Part shown: one piece after another, positions 26,048-34,674 of the stretch
Layout of the letters: each line of letters starts with the position of its first letter
How positions within the stretch are numbered: position 1 is the stretch's first letter
Made by a program: the position numbers and the translations under genes
The notes under the pieces: generated by a model
The model's database searches: none
What the model saw: only the letters and a program-made list of their open reading frames with translations
Told to the model about the DNA's origin: nothing
Source: FEN-299 sp963717945
GTDB taxonomy: Bacteria > Acidobacteriota > Vicinamibacteria > Vicinamibacterales > Fen-181
Reading direction: 5' to 3'
Assembly (NCBI GenBank): GCA_963717945.1
Contig: CAVQXT010000007.1
Coordinates: forward strand, 806,001 to 870,000
DNA length: 64,000 bases

Positions 26048-27007
26048 TCAGTAGATGAAGATGCGCATGCCCACGCGCGCGTTCGCCCAGACCTTGCGCA
26101 AGTCGTCGCGTCCGACGCGGACGCAGCCGTGTGACACGGCCCGGCCGAGCAAACGCTCGTAGAGCGTGCCGTGGATCATGTAGCCGTTGCCGAAGTAGAG
26201 GGCGTACTCGCCGAGCGAGCCGGTCTCGAGCCGATCGGCCGGGTTGGTCGGGATCGGCTCCCCGTCCTCCACGAACGCCCAGTCGGGCTTGGCCCACACG
26301 GGATTGCGCAGCAACGACAGCACCTGGAAGCGCCCGCGGGGCGAGTCGAACACCCACTCCCGCTTCTTGCCGACCGATTCCCTCAGCACCATCCCCGACC
26401 CGGCCGAGCACTTGGCCACGAGCAGGGTCTCGTCGTCTTTCTTCAGGTACAGGCGGTTCTGGGTCTGATCGATGACGATGTAGACGCCCTTGGGGGCGGC
26501 GGCCTTCAACCGCGTCGTGAGATCGCGGGATCGGCGTTCGAGGTTTGCGGCGAGCTGGCGCAATTCGCGATCGCCGGCCGGCGGGGGCACCGACAGCCTG
26601 GGCGCAAGGTCGGTGTACGGCTCGTAGCTGTAACCCGTGCCGGCCCACGCGACGACCGACAGCAGGACGACGAGCGCCGCCACGGCCGCCACGAGCGTCC
26701 GCTGGTCGATCACCAGCGGACCGACAAGATACAGCGTACGCCCAGAAACGGCCCGATGACGCCGCGGCAGCGGCGGACGGACGCCGGCCGAAGCCGGCCT
26801 GGTCGGGCCGGGCACTGTCCGCCTGGCCGGGCCGGGCACTGTCCGCCTGGTCGGGCCGGGCGATGGCGGCTCGGCCGTGCCGGGCAATGGCGGCCAGCCC
26901 GTGCCGGGCGCTGGCGACCGCGTCGTGCCGGCCGCCGGCGCGCGGTCAGGGCCGTCGGCTGCCGGCGGCCTTCTTGTGCCGATCGGCGAATTCGGCGATG
27001 GGTCCAT
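26048..27007 (-). CDS. YkuD L,D-transpeptidase, membrane-anchored (second of pair)
   Basis: A 319-residue protein. A Pro/Arg-rich cytoplasmic N-terminus (residues 1-95, with repeats of GPTRRTVPGP type) precedes one membrane helix (LVAAVAALVVLLSVVAWAG), a short helical segment and a YkuD domain. The catalytic motif is complete: MIHGTLYE (His279) and SHGCVRV (His293, Cys295, Arg297). YkuD enzymes make 3-3 peptidoglycan crosslinks or attach lipoproteins to peptidoglycan. Its start lies 62 nt inside the preceding transpeptidase gene, with GGAAG 8 nt before the ATG. The low-complexity N-terminus is encoded by a 24-bp tandem DNA repeat, and a later internal start cannot be ruled out. Confidence 0.85.
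   Translation of the reverse strand: MDPSPNSPIGTRRPPAADGPDRAPAAGTTRSPAPGTGWPPLPGTAEPPSPGPTRRTVPGPARRTVPGPTRPASAGVRPPLPRRHRAVSGRTLYLVGPLVIDQRTLVAAVAALVVLLSVVAWAGTGYSYEPYTDLAPRLSVPPPAGDRELRQLAANLERRSRDLTTRLKAAAPKGVYIVIDQTQNRLYLKKDDETLLVAKCSAGSGMVLRESVGKKREWVFDSPRGRFQVLSLLRNPVWAKPDWAFVEDGEPIPTNPADRLETGSLGEYALYFGNGYMIHGTLYERLLGRAVSHGCVRVGRDDLRKVWANARVGMRIFIY
26760..26925 (-). repeat. 24-bp degenerate tandem repeat in the transpeptidase N-terminus
   Basis: Units of the type CCGGGCACTGTCCGCCTGG repeat two to three times, then decay. They encode the GPTRRTVPGP-like repeats of the cytoplasmic region. Confidence 0.6.
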
Positions 27008-28118
27008 AGGAATCGCTTCCGACGATGGTCACCGGCGTGCCGACCGACACGCGGCGCAGGAGGTCGTCGACGTCCCGATTGGTGAGGGCGACGCACCCGT
27101 TGGTCCAGTCGCGCTCGCGGCCGCCCCCGCCGTGGATCTCGATGAGCCCGCCGATGCGGGCCGACTCGCCGATGTCGCCGCCGCGGCGGCCGCGGCTGAA
27201 TTGCGCGCGATCGTCGGCGTTCGGGTAGTCGATGAGCAGCGCCTTGTAGAGGTCGGCCCCCGCACGATCCAGGCGCGACACGATCCGGTAGCGGCCTTCG
27301 GGCGTCGCCCCGTCCCCTTCCTGCCGCTTGTCGTCGATCCAGTTGAAGCCGAGCTCGACGCGGTAGCTCTTCACCGGCTCACCGCGTACGAACACGGTCA
27401 TCAGGTGCGCGTCCTTCACGACCACGATGGCCGCGCGCTTCTCGCGCCGCGACCAGGCGACCGCATCGTCCTTCCAACGCTGCCAGCGGGCCCTCGTGCC
27501 GGCGTCGGCGTACCGCGCCGCGTGCTCGGCGGCCCGGTCGGCGGCCTGGCCGGCGAGCGACGAGGCCTCCTGGGCCCGCGCCTGCGCGGCGACCAGGTCG
27601 CCCGCGCGTTGATAAACGTGCGCCTGGTCGAGGACCGTTCGCGCCGCCGCCAGCAACCGCCTGTCGGGCCCCAAGTAGATGGTCGCGGCCACCGTTTCGA
27701 CGTCCGCCACCGCCCGGTGGGCCCGGTCGATCTCGTCGGTCGCGGAACTGGCGCCGACGGCGTGCCGGCTGCGCGCGGCGGCAGCGGCCAGGCGCGCGGC
27801 GCGCTCGGCGGCGGACCAGGCCGCGACCACCGATTCAGCATCGGGAATCGGCCAGGCGCGCACCTGCTCGACCCGCTGGCGGGTGAGGGCGTCGCGTGAG
27901 GCCTTTTCGGCTGTCGCGAGCTCGTCGGGAGCCCAGCGCATGGCGTCGCCGGACCGTGCCGCCCCCAGGGCGGCGTTGGCCGCGTCGGCCGCTACCCGCA
28001 TTCTCGCCTCGCGCCCCGACACGATCGCGCGCACGGCGAATACCGCTCCCACGGCGAACGCGAGGCACATGGCTGCCGCGGTCGCCGCGATCCACACGTG
28101 GCGCTTACCGCGTCGCAT
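26946..28118 (-). CDS. YkuD L,D-transpeptidase with helical N-domain (first of pair)
   Basis: A 390-residue protein with an N-terminal membrane anchor (ATAAAMCLAFAVGAVFAVRAI), an Ala-rich helical region of about 200 residues resembling DUF4398 coiled coils, and a C-terminal YkuD domain. The active-site block is IEIHGGGG (His329) and WTNGCVALTN (Cys342); Asn stands where the SHGC form has His, as in several ErfK-type enzymes. The helical domain matches the composition of the downstream-type lipoprotein at 28215, suggesting a shared origin or interaction. The gene is 96 nt from that lipoprotein gene and overlaps the next transpeptidase gene by 62 nt. Confidence 0.88.
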   Translation of the reverse strand: MRRGKRHVWIAATAAAMCLAFAVGAVFAVRAIVSGREARMRVAADAANAALGAARSGDAMRWAPDELATAEKASRDALTRQRVEQVRAWPIPDAESVVAAWSAAERAARLAAAAARSRHAVGASSATDEIDRAHRAVADVETVAATIYLGPDRRLLAAARTVLDQAHVYQRAGDLVAAQARAQEASSLAGQAADRAAEHAARYADAGTRARWQRWKDDAVAWSRREKRAAIVVVKDAHLMTVFVRGEPVKSYRVELGFNWIDDKRQEGDGATPEGRYRIVSRLDRAGADLYKALLIDYPNADDRAQFSRGRRGGDIGESARIGGLIEIHGGGGRERDWTNGCVALTNRDVDDLLRRVSVGTPVTIVGSDSYGPIAEFADRHKKAAGSRRP

Positions 28119-28214
28119 GAGCCTCGCCCCGTACGAACCCGCCGCCCGGCGGGAGGATTAAGCCCCGGCAGAGGCGTGCATCACGCCTCTGCGGCGGGGC
28201 GCTCGAGAGGAGCA

Positions 28215-28805
28215 CTACTTCTTCTTGGCTGCCTTGGCTTCTTCGACGGCGGTCTTGACCGTCATGGCCGCGTTCTTGGCCGACTCGGCCTTGGTCTTCG
28301 CGTCGAGGAACTTCCCGTCGTTGAGCGCCGTTTCGGCCTCGGTGATCGTTGTGGCGGCGGTGGTCAGGTCGGTCTTCATGGCCGCGATGTCGGCCGCCGA
28401 GCCCTTGCCCTTCGGGGCCTTCGCCAGCAGCTCCTCGGCTTCCTTCAGGGTCGCCTTCGCGTCATCGATGCCCTGCGTCGCGTCGGCCTTGGCCTTCTCC
28501 TTGCCCGCGGCTGCGTCGGCGGCGGCCTTGTCTCCGGCGGCCTTGGCGGCGGCGGCGAGTTCCTTCGCCTTGTCGTAGGACTTGAACCACTTGCCGTCCT
28601 GGGCCTTCATCTCGGCGTCGAGCGCGGCCTGGGCGTCTTCGGCGGCCTTGAGCGAAGTCGGGGCGTAGTCGGCGGCGCCAGCGGTGCCGGCGCTGGTGAT
28701 GGCGGTCTTGGCGGCGTCGATATCCGCGGTCGGGGGCGTTCCGCACCCGACGACCGTAACGGCGAGACCCAAAACGACAAGAAGGACTCCGAAACGAACA
28801 CGCAT
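28215..28805 (-). CDS. Ala/Lys-rich coiled-coil lipoprotein (DUF4398-like)
   Basis: A 196-residue lipoprotein with signal peptide and lipobox VVGC (acylated Cys about residue 21). The mature protein is almost entirely Ala/Lys/Asp/Glu-rich helix ending in AKAAKKK. The C-terminal lysines recall Braun's lipoprotein-type substrates that YkuD enzymes link to peptidoglycan; this link is inference. It is the first gene of the operon containing two L,D-transpeptidases, a second lipoprotein and a SYLF protein. Family assignment rests on composition and helical pattern. Confidence 0.75.
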   Translation of the reverse strand: MRVRFGVLLVVLGLAVTVVGCGTPPTADIDAAKTAITSAGTAGAADYAPTSLKAAEDAQAALDAEMKAQDGKWFKSYDKAKELAAAAKAAGDKAAADAAAGKEKAKADATQGIDDAKATLKEAEELLAKAPKGKGSAADIAAMKTDLTTAATTITEAETALNDGKFLDAKTKAESAKNAAMTVKTAVEEAKAAKKK

Positions 28806-28962
28806 GGCTACTCTCCTTTAGTACACGGCCCGCTGACTCGACTCCGCGTCAGCGGGACACAACCGTAAATCATACTCCTGTCGGGCCCTCATCCGCATCC
28901 AGCAGCGCCGGGCCACGCCTCGGGCAGCCCTGCGCCAGGGCCTGCGCGCCCATCCGCGGACA

Positions 28963-28992
28963 GCTGGAACAGGGCCGATGCCCTGCTCCAGC
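28963..28992 (-). terminator. Stem-loop terminator of the secreted-protein gene
   Basis: A 13-bp stem with one mismatch (arms GCTGGAACAGGGC and GCCCTGCTCCAGC) and a 4-nt loop, about 12 nt past the stop at 29004. No T-tract follows. Confidence 0.5.
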
Positions 28993-29003
28993 CATCCCGA
29001 GCG

Positions 29004-29876
29004 CTATCGCCTCGCCTCCTGCTTGGGCGTCGGTTTAGGCCTCGGCTTCGGCTCGGCCGTCGCCGTCTTCGGCATCCAGAAGGCCGGGTCCTCGGCCCGC
29101 ACGCTCTGGGGCACGTAGCTCATGACCGGGTCGAGCCGGAAGCGGATGGTCTCGGTATTGACGAGGCCGTCCGTCGAGAACTTCATCAGCGAGGCCCGCT
29201 CGTCGGTCGTCGCCGCCTTCATGATCGCTTGGCTGTCGGCCATGTACTGGTCGAAGGCGCCGTAGTCGGTGCACGAGGCGAAGATGAGGTAGGTCGGGCT
29301 GGGCATCCCGGCGACGACCTGGTAGACGCGGTAGTTGTGGTTCGCGCCGGCGCGTTCGGTCGCCGCGCCGAAAGCCTTCGCGGCCGCCTCGAACTCACTT
29401 TCGTGGCCCGCCTTCACGCGGAAGATGCTCACGCTGTAAAACCGCTGCTTGGCGCTGTCGGGAAAGGCGCCGTGACTGAGGTCCTTCCGGGCGGCGGCGA
29501 GGATCCCGCGCACGCTGCTGATGTCCTCGGCGTCCGCCTTCGAGAGACGTTCGAGGGAGGGGGCGAGCGCGGCGGAGTCCTCGCGCTTCATCGAGTCGCC
29601 GATCGCCGCCTGCGAGTCGAACGGCGTGACGAACCAGGCCTCGTCCGGCCCGGTCAGCGAGACGAGCGCAATGTAATTGTAAGGGTCCTTCGCCTTGTCG
29701 TAGGCCGCGGGCCATCCCGCTTCGACCTTGGCGTGATCGGCGACGTGGCCGACCTTCACTTCCTCCCGGTAGATCATGAGGAAGTTCGGCTGCGTGGTGG
29801 GCATCGACTGCGCGAACGCCGCGGTGGCGCCCGCGACCAGGACCAGCGCCAGGAGACACGTCTTCACTCTTGCCAT
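29004..29876 (-). CDS. Secreted protein with dimeric alpha/beta-barrel-like repeats
   Basis: A 290-residue exported protein with signal peptide (VKTCLLALVLVAGATAAFAQ). Two regions, FLMIYREEVKVGHVADHAK and RFYSVSIFRVKAGHESEFEA, look like tandem ferredoxin-like dimeric alpha/beta-barrel (NIPSNAP/ABM-like) modules. The C-terminus is a Pro/Lys-rich tail (EPKPRPKPTPKQEARR). The start at MARVKT is chosen over an in-frame upstream codon because the signal peptide begins there. Function unknown. It stands alone on its strand. Confidence 0.75.
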   Translation of the reverse strand: MARVKTCLLALVLVAGATAAFAQSMPTTQPNFLMIYREEVKVGHVADHAKVEAGWPAAYDKAKDPYNYIALVSLTGPDEAWFVTPFDSQAAIGDSMKREDSAALAPSLERLSKADAEDISSVRGILAAARKDLSHGAFPDSAKQRFYSVSIFRVKAGHESEFEAAAKAFGAATERAGANHNYRVYQVVAGMPSPTYLIFASCTDYGAFDQYMADSQAIMKAATTDERASLMKFSTDGLVNTETIRFRLDPVMSYVPQSVRAEDPAFWMPKTATAEPKPRPKPTPKQEARR

Positions 29877-30027
29877 TGGGCCCTCCTTGGGGGCAGAACG
29901 CGAAGCCGCGTTCCGCGGCGGCCGCTTCCCGTGCGGCATCGTCGCGGGCCGGGCCCACGCTCAAAGGGGGTTTACCTGAACGGGCTATCCTTCGAGTGTC
30001 GTACGGCGCAACTGAACAGTCAAGAGG

Positions 30028-30147
30028 GGATCTGAGCGGGCTTGGCCTTGAGCCCTGCCCTTCGACTCGGGCGTTTTGCGAGCCCTCGCCAGGGCACCCC
30101 GAGGAATCGACCGGGCGAAGGCGGTGAGCCTTGAGCCCTGAGTGCCG
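30028..30147. repeat. Intergenic repeat cluster
   Basis: Word-like CTTGAGCCCT units flank a segment (30057-30110) reading CCCTTCGACTCGG, TTGCGAGCC, CAGGGCACCCCGAG that is shared with 42714-42769. It ends at the stop of the TerB-like gene. Confidence 0.6.
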
Positions 30148-30151
30148 CGGC

Positions 30152-31102
30152 CTACGCGCGCACGTCCTGGAGCACCTCGGCGAGGTTCAGCGTTCGCGCC
30201 TTCTCGCGGATGGCCGGCAGGTACTGGCCCTGGAGGCCCTTCGCCTCGTTCAGGAGCCCCTCGTACGTGTCCTTCAGCACCTGGCCGGAGAAGACGCGTC
30301 CGCCCGAGTAGTAGCGCATCGCCAGGCGCCCGAGCGCGTACGTCGCGGCGAAGGACATGCCCGTGCTCACCGCCTGCCTGGCCAGCCCGCCGAGCACGCC
30401 GCCAATCAGGCCGCGGCCGAACAGGTGGCCGACCAGGCCCGCGCCAATCCGCTCGACGTACTGCGAGGTCATGCCGACGCCGGCCGTGGCCAGCAGTTCC
30501 TTGATGTGGCCGCGGTCCAGTTCGTAGCCGTAGGCCTTGCCGATGCGGTACACCAGTTTCATCTGCAAGGGGATGATGGCCATCGTCGCCAGCGAGTCCG
30601 GCAGCAGCTCCAGGGCGCCGTTCAGGATCGCGTAGTTGAGGATGACACGGTCCTGCTCCTCGGCCGTCATCGATGGGGACAGGACCGGCGGCTCTGCCGC
30701 CGAGGGCGCCGCAAGCGGCGCCGCCGCAAGGGCCCCGGCCTTGACCAGGAAGCCCTTCGCCGCCTCGGCCTGCTGCGGATCGAATCCCAGGCTGGTTTCG
30801 AGCGCGACGAGGAACGCGCGCTCGGCGTCACTGAGCGCGCCGTCGGCGTGGCACACGCCCACGCAGAGTTCGTGCGCCAGCTTCTTCGCTTCGGGCGACG
30901 CGAGCGCGGAGGTCGCCTGACCGAGGGTGACCCGCTTCTGGACGACATCCTGGTAGATGGCCGAGGCGCTGAGGTCGCCTCCAAGCGACATGCTCTCGGC
31001 GATGCGCTGAAGTTCCGCGCGTTCGGAGGCCTCCTCGCGGCCGTCGGCCATGGCGGCCATGATGGCGAGCGTCAACAGCGCCTGGCGTTCCTGATCGGTC
31101 AT
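30152..31102 (-). CDS. TerB/DUF697-like protein
   Basis: A 316-residue protein. The N-terminal 130 residues are helical and acidic, with MTDQERQALLTLAIMAAMADG and DGALSDAERAFL, the look of a TerB/DjlA-type metal-binding helical domain. The C-terminal half contains helices rich in Gly and small residues (MTSQYVERIGAGLVGHLFGR) resembling DUF697/YcjF proteins, which are membrane-associated. GGGAG 7 nt before the ATG supports this start over an upstream codon. A paralogous DUF697-like gene is at 42785. Function unknown. Confidence 0.72.
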   Translation of the reverse strand: MTDQERQALLTLAIMAAMADGREEASERAELQRIAESMSLGGDLSASAIYQDVVQKRVTLGQATSALASPEAKKLAHELCVGVCHADGALSDAERAFLVALETSLGFDPQQAEAAKGFLVKAGALAAAPLAAPSAAEPPVLSPSMTAEEQDRVILNYAILNGALELLPDSLATMAIIPLQMKLVYRIGKAYGYELDRGHIKELLATAGVGMTSQYVERIGAGLVGHLFGRGLIGGVLGGLARQAVSTGMSFAATYALGRLAMRYYSGGRVFSGQVLKDTYEGLLNEAKGLQGQYLPAIREKARTLNLAEVLQDVRA

Positions 31103-31256
31103 CGTCGTCTCCCGGGAAGACCGTGTGGGTCGGTTGTCCTGATCATAGACGAGAAGGCGGCCGCGAAAGTTGTGAGGCGCGAGGAGGGGAGGGCCCGACC
31201 ACCTCGGCCGCACCGGGTGTTGCAACCCGATCGACGCGGCCCCCGTATTGGTTGAC

Positions 31257-33743
31257 ATGGTCACCTGGTTCGAACACCTGTGGCAGGACGTCCGCTACGG
31301 ATGCCGCATGCTCGCCAAGGCGCCGGCGTTCACCCTGGTCGCCGTCCTCTCGCTGGCGGTCGGCATCGGCGCCAATTGCGCGATCTTCAGCTTTGCCGAC
31401 GGGCTCCTGCTGCGGCCCCTTCCGGTCGCCCGGCCGGCCGACGTGGTCACCGTCGGCTCGACGATGACGCTCGAGGCGCTCGGGGCGAGCGCCCTCGAAT
31501 CGTCGTACCTCGACTACAGGGATGTTCGCGACCGCAGCAGGAGCTTCGACGGCCTTGTCGCGTTCACGTACGTGACGGCGGGATTCACCAGTCGTCCCGG
31601 CGAAGTGCCCGCCCTGAAGCTGGGCATGTTCGCCAGCGGCAACCTGTTCCGGGTCATGGGCGTCCGGCCCGTCCTCGGGCGGGCGTTCGGGCCCGAGGAG
31701 GACCGCGTCCCCGGTCGCGACGCGGTGGTCGTGCTCGGCCACGCCCTGTGGGAGCAGCAGTTCTCGTCGGACCCGTCCGTCCTCGGCCGCCGCGTGGAGA
31801 TCGACGGTCATCCGTTCACGGTCGTCGGCGTCGCGCCGGCGGAGTTCACCGGCCTGAACGGATTTCTCCGGACCGATTTCTTCGTGCCGCTGATGATGTC
31901 GCCGCAGCTGCTCACCGACCCGAAGGCGTCGTCGCTCGAGGCGCGCGACGCGCGGAACCTGACGCTCAAGGGCCGTCTTGCGCCGGGGGTGTCACAGGCC
32001 AGGGCGCAGGCGGAGGTGGCCACTATCGGCGCGGCCCTGGAGCGCGCCTACCCGGAGACGAACAAGAACCGCCGCTGGAACGTGCGCAGTGAGTTGCAGG
32101 CGCGGATCGCCCAAAGCCCGCCGGACGCGATGCTGGTGGCGATGCTCGCGACGCTCGCGCTCGCCGTGCTGCTGGTGGCCTGCGCCAACGTGGCGGGGCT
32201 GCTCACCAGCCGGGCGCCGGTGCGCGCGCGCGAGATGGCGCTGCGCCTCGCCATCGGCGCCGGCCGCGGCCGGATTGTCCGCCAGCTGGTCACCGAAAGC
32301 GTGCTCGTCGCGCTGGCGGGCGCCGTCGCGGGCCTCGCGGTCGGCTACGCCGGCATGGTCCTCTTCCGTCAGATCGAGTTCCCGACGGACCTGCCGATTG
32401 TCATTTCGTTCCGGATGGACGAACGCGCGCTGCTGTTCAGCCTGGCCGTTGCGCTGGCGAGCGCCGTGCTGTTCGGCCTGTCGCCGGCCATCCAGGCGAC
32501 GGGGGCGGACCTGACCGCCGTGATGAAGTCCGGCGACGCGGCGGCCCAGGGCCGTCGGCGCCGCTGGGGCCGGACCCTGCTCGTCGGCGGGCAGGTGGCG
32601 GTCTCGGTGGTCCTGCTCGTCGTCGCGCTCTTCATGTATCGCGGGTTTCGTGCCCAGCTCGCCGGCGGACCCGGGTATCGCACCGACCATATCCTGCTCA
32701 TGAGCGTGGACACGAGCCTGGTGCGTTACACGGAGGCGCAGTCCGCGCAGTTCTTCAAAGAGGTCGGCGACCGCGCGCGGGAACTACCCGGCGTGGCCGC
32801 CGTGGCGATGGCGACGTCGGTCCCGATGGCGAACGACGGGGTCGGCTTCGAGACGATCGTCCCGGAGGGGTTCCGGTTCCCGCCCGGGAAGGACAACGCG
32901 ACGGTACTGGCCTCGCGCGTGGATGAGCACTACCTCCGCACGCTGGGCCTCACGCTCCTGCGGGGGCGCGATTTCCGTGTCGAGGACGCGGCCGACGCGC
33001 CGAAGGTCGCCATCGTCAACGAGCAGTTCGCCGGGCATTACTGGCCGGGCCAGGACCCGATTGGCAAGCGGTTTCGCCTGGTCGACCGCGACCAGGCGTG
33101 GGTGCAGGTGGTGGGGCTCGCGAAGACCGCCAAGTACCTGTTCATCGCCGAGCCGCCGACCGAGTTCATGTATTTGCCCTATCGACAGACGCGCGTGCGT
33201 GAGATGGTGCTGCTGGTCCAGTCGGCCGGCGATCCGGCGAGTCTGGCCGGCCCGCTGCGCGGCGTGGTGCATCGTCTCGATCCGAACCTGCCGGTGTACA
33301 ACGTCCGGACGATGGCCGAGCTCTACCGGATGCGGGCCACGCGCATCTTCACCGTGCTCATCACCACCGTCGCCGCGCTGGGCCTGATGGGTCTCGGCCT
33401 GGCCATCGTGGGCCTGTACGGCCTGGTGGCGTATGCCGCCAGCCGCCGGACGCGCGAGATCGGGATTCGCATGGCGATCGGCGCCAACCAGGCGGCGGTG
33501 CTCAGGATGGTCCTCGGCCACGGCTTCGTGCTGGCGGTGGTCGGGCTCGCGTTCGGCCTGGTGGCCAGCCTCGGCGCCGGGCGGCTGCTGGCCGCGGCGT
33601 TCCCGGCGGGCGACGACGGGCAGGATGTCGTCTCGCTGCTGATCGTGATCCCCGTCGTGCTGGCGGTGACGTTCCTGGCCGCGTACATCCCGGCACGGCG
33701 CGCGTCGCGGATCAATCCCACGCAGGCGCTGCGGCACGACTAG
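31257..33743 (+). CDS. ADOP-type orphan ABC permease
   Basis: An 828-residue duplicated MacB_PCD/FtsX permease, opening WFEHLWQDVRYGCRMLAKAP and LSLAVGIGANCAIFSFADGL, with the middle block VLLVACANVAGLLTSRAPVRAREMALR and the C-terminal PARRASRINPTQALRHD. It is the third such gene in the window, on the opposite strand from the other two. No ATPase is adjacent. The ATG at 31257 is chosen over a TTG three codons earlier. It faces away from the TerB-like gene across a short gap that may hold both promoters. Confidence 0.9.
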   Translation: MVTWFEHLWQDVRYGCRMLAKAPAFTLVAVLSLAVGIGANCAIFSFADGLLLRPLPVARPADVVTVGSTMTLEALGASALESSYLDYRDVRDRSRSFDGLVAFTYVTAGFTSRPGEVPALKLGMFASGNLFRVMGVRPVLGRAFGPEEDRVPGRDAVVVLGHALWEQQFSSDPSVLGRRVEIDGHPFTVVGVAPAEFTGLNGFLRTDFFVPLMMSPQLLTDPKASSLEARDARNLTLKGRLAPGVSQARAQAEVATIGAALERAYPETNKNRRWNVRSELQARIAQSPPDAMLVAMLATLALAVLLVACANVAGLLTSRAPVRAREMALRLAIGAGRGRIVRQLVTESVLVALAGAVAGLAVGYAGMVLFRQIEFPTDLPIVISFRMDERALLFSLAVALASAVLFGLSPAIQATGADLTAVMKSGDAAAQGRRRRWGRTLLVGGQVAVSVVLLVVALFMYRGFRAQLAGGPGYRTDHILLMSVDTSLVRYTEAQSAQFFKEVGDRARELPGVAAVAMATSVPMANDGVGFETIVPEGFRFPPGKDNATVLASRVDEHYLRTLGLTLLRGRDFRVEDAADAPKVAIVNEQFAGHYWPGQDPIGKRFRLVDRDQAWVQVVGLAKTAKYLFIAEPPTEFMYLPYRQTRVREMVLLVQSAGDPASLAGPLRGVVHRLDPNLPVYNVRTMAELYRMRATRIFTVLITTVAALGLMGLGLAIVGLYGLVAYAASRRTREIGIRMAIGANQAAVLRMVLGHGFVLAVVGLAFGLVASLGAGRLLAAAFPAGDDGQDVVSLLIVIPVVLAVTFLAAYIPARRASRINPTQALRHD

Positions 33744-33970
33744 TCGCGGGTCGAGAGGAGTTCTCGGGGGTTCGCCGACACACATGGCGAGGGCGCGCAT
33801 CCGCCGGGTGCCCTGTTTCGCGGCTCTCCTTGAGACAGGGGTAGAACCCCGAATGGCCTGCTTGCCGTCACCCCGCTGTCAGCCCGACGTCTCCGGCCGA
33901 GGGCTGGGCCCGCCATTCTGTAACGTCGCCGCGCCGTTTCGTCTATGCCCCGTGAAAAGGGAGGACGGAC

Positions 33971-34564
33971 ATGGCTCACCTGTCGATGCGTTCGGCGCGT
34001 CTTCGCGAAGCCCTCCGGGTGGCTTCGGCGTTGGCCGTTCTTGGCCTTGCGGCCGTGCCATCGTGGGCCGCCGACCCGGTGGAGCCACGCACGTGGTGGA
34101 TCGAAATCGGTGGCGGCGCAGCCAAGGTGCACCAGTTCGGGGTGCTGACCCCGGACAGCGCGCCAGCCACTGCGGACGACGTCGGCGGGTTCTTCGAACT
34201 CGGGTTCGGGCACATGGTGAACGACCATCTTGGCGTGGGCCTCGAGGTGGGAATGTCCAGCATCCGGGCGGGAGGCTCGGGGGAGAACGCCATTCAGTTC
34301 TTTTCGGGTCTGGTCACTGGCAGAATCTACCCGCTCGAGAGGTCGCCCTTCCACATTCGTCTCGCTGGAGGCTCCGTGGTGCGGAGTGATCGGTACACCC
34401 CAGGGCAGACGCCCCAGCATCTTGGGTGGGAAGCCGGCATCGGCTACGACCTGAAACTCCGTGGGTACAACCACCTGACGCCGTTTGTCGTGTACCAGTC
34501 GGGCCGGCCCGGCGGCGTCACGACGCGCACCGTGCTGGTCGGCGCGGCCTACGGGCGGTGGTGA
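33971..34564 (+). CDS. Secreted outer-membrane beta-barrel-like protein
   Basis: A 197-residue protein with a signal peptide (cleavage near SWAAD) and an alternating beta pattern typical of an eight-stranded barrel: TWWIEIGGGAAKVHQFGV, VGLEVGMSSI, ending TRTVLVGAAYGRW with a C-terminal aromatic. GGGAGG lies 6 nt upstream of the ATG. It is not clearly related to the four-member array at 14.9-17.7 kb. Function unknown. It converges with the TIR-domain gene. Confidence 0.72.
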   Translation: MAHLSMRSARLREALRVASALAVLGLAAVPSWAADPVEPRTWWIEIGGGAAKVHQFGVLTPDSAPATADDVGGFFELGFGHMVNDHLGVGLEVGMSSIRAGGSGENAIQFFSGLVTGRIYPLERSPFHIRLAGGSVVRSDRYTPGQTPQHLGWEAGIGYDLKLRGYNHLTPFVVYQSGRPGGVTTRTVLVGAAYGRW

Positions 34565-34674
34565 GTGGGCGGCGGTCGGCACGCGCCGCTCGACTCCGCG
34601 ATTACAGGCTTCAGCGAACCCGAGCCGTCAAGTGCCAGCCGAATATCCGCGCTGCAGTACGACGCCACGGATCT

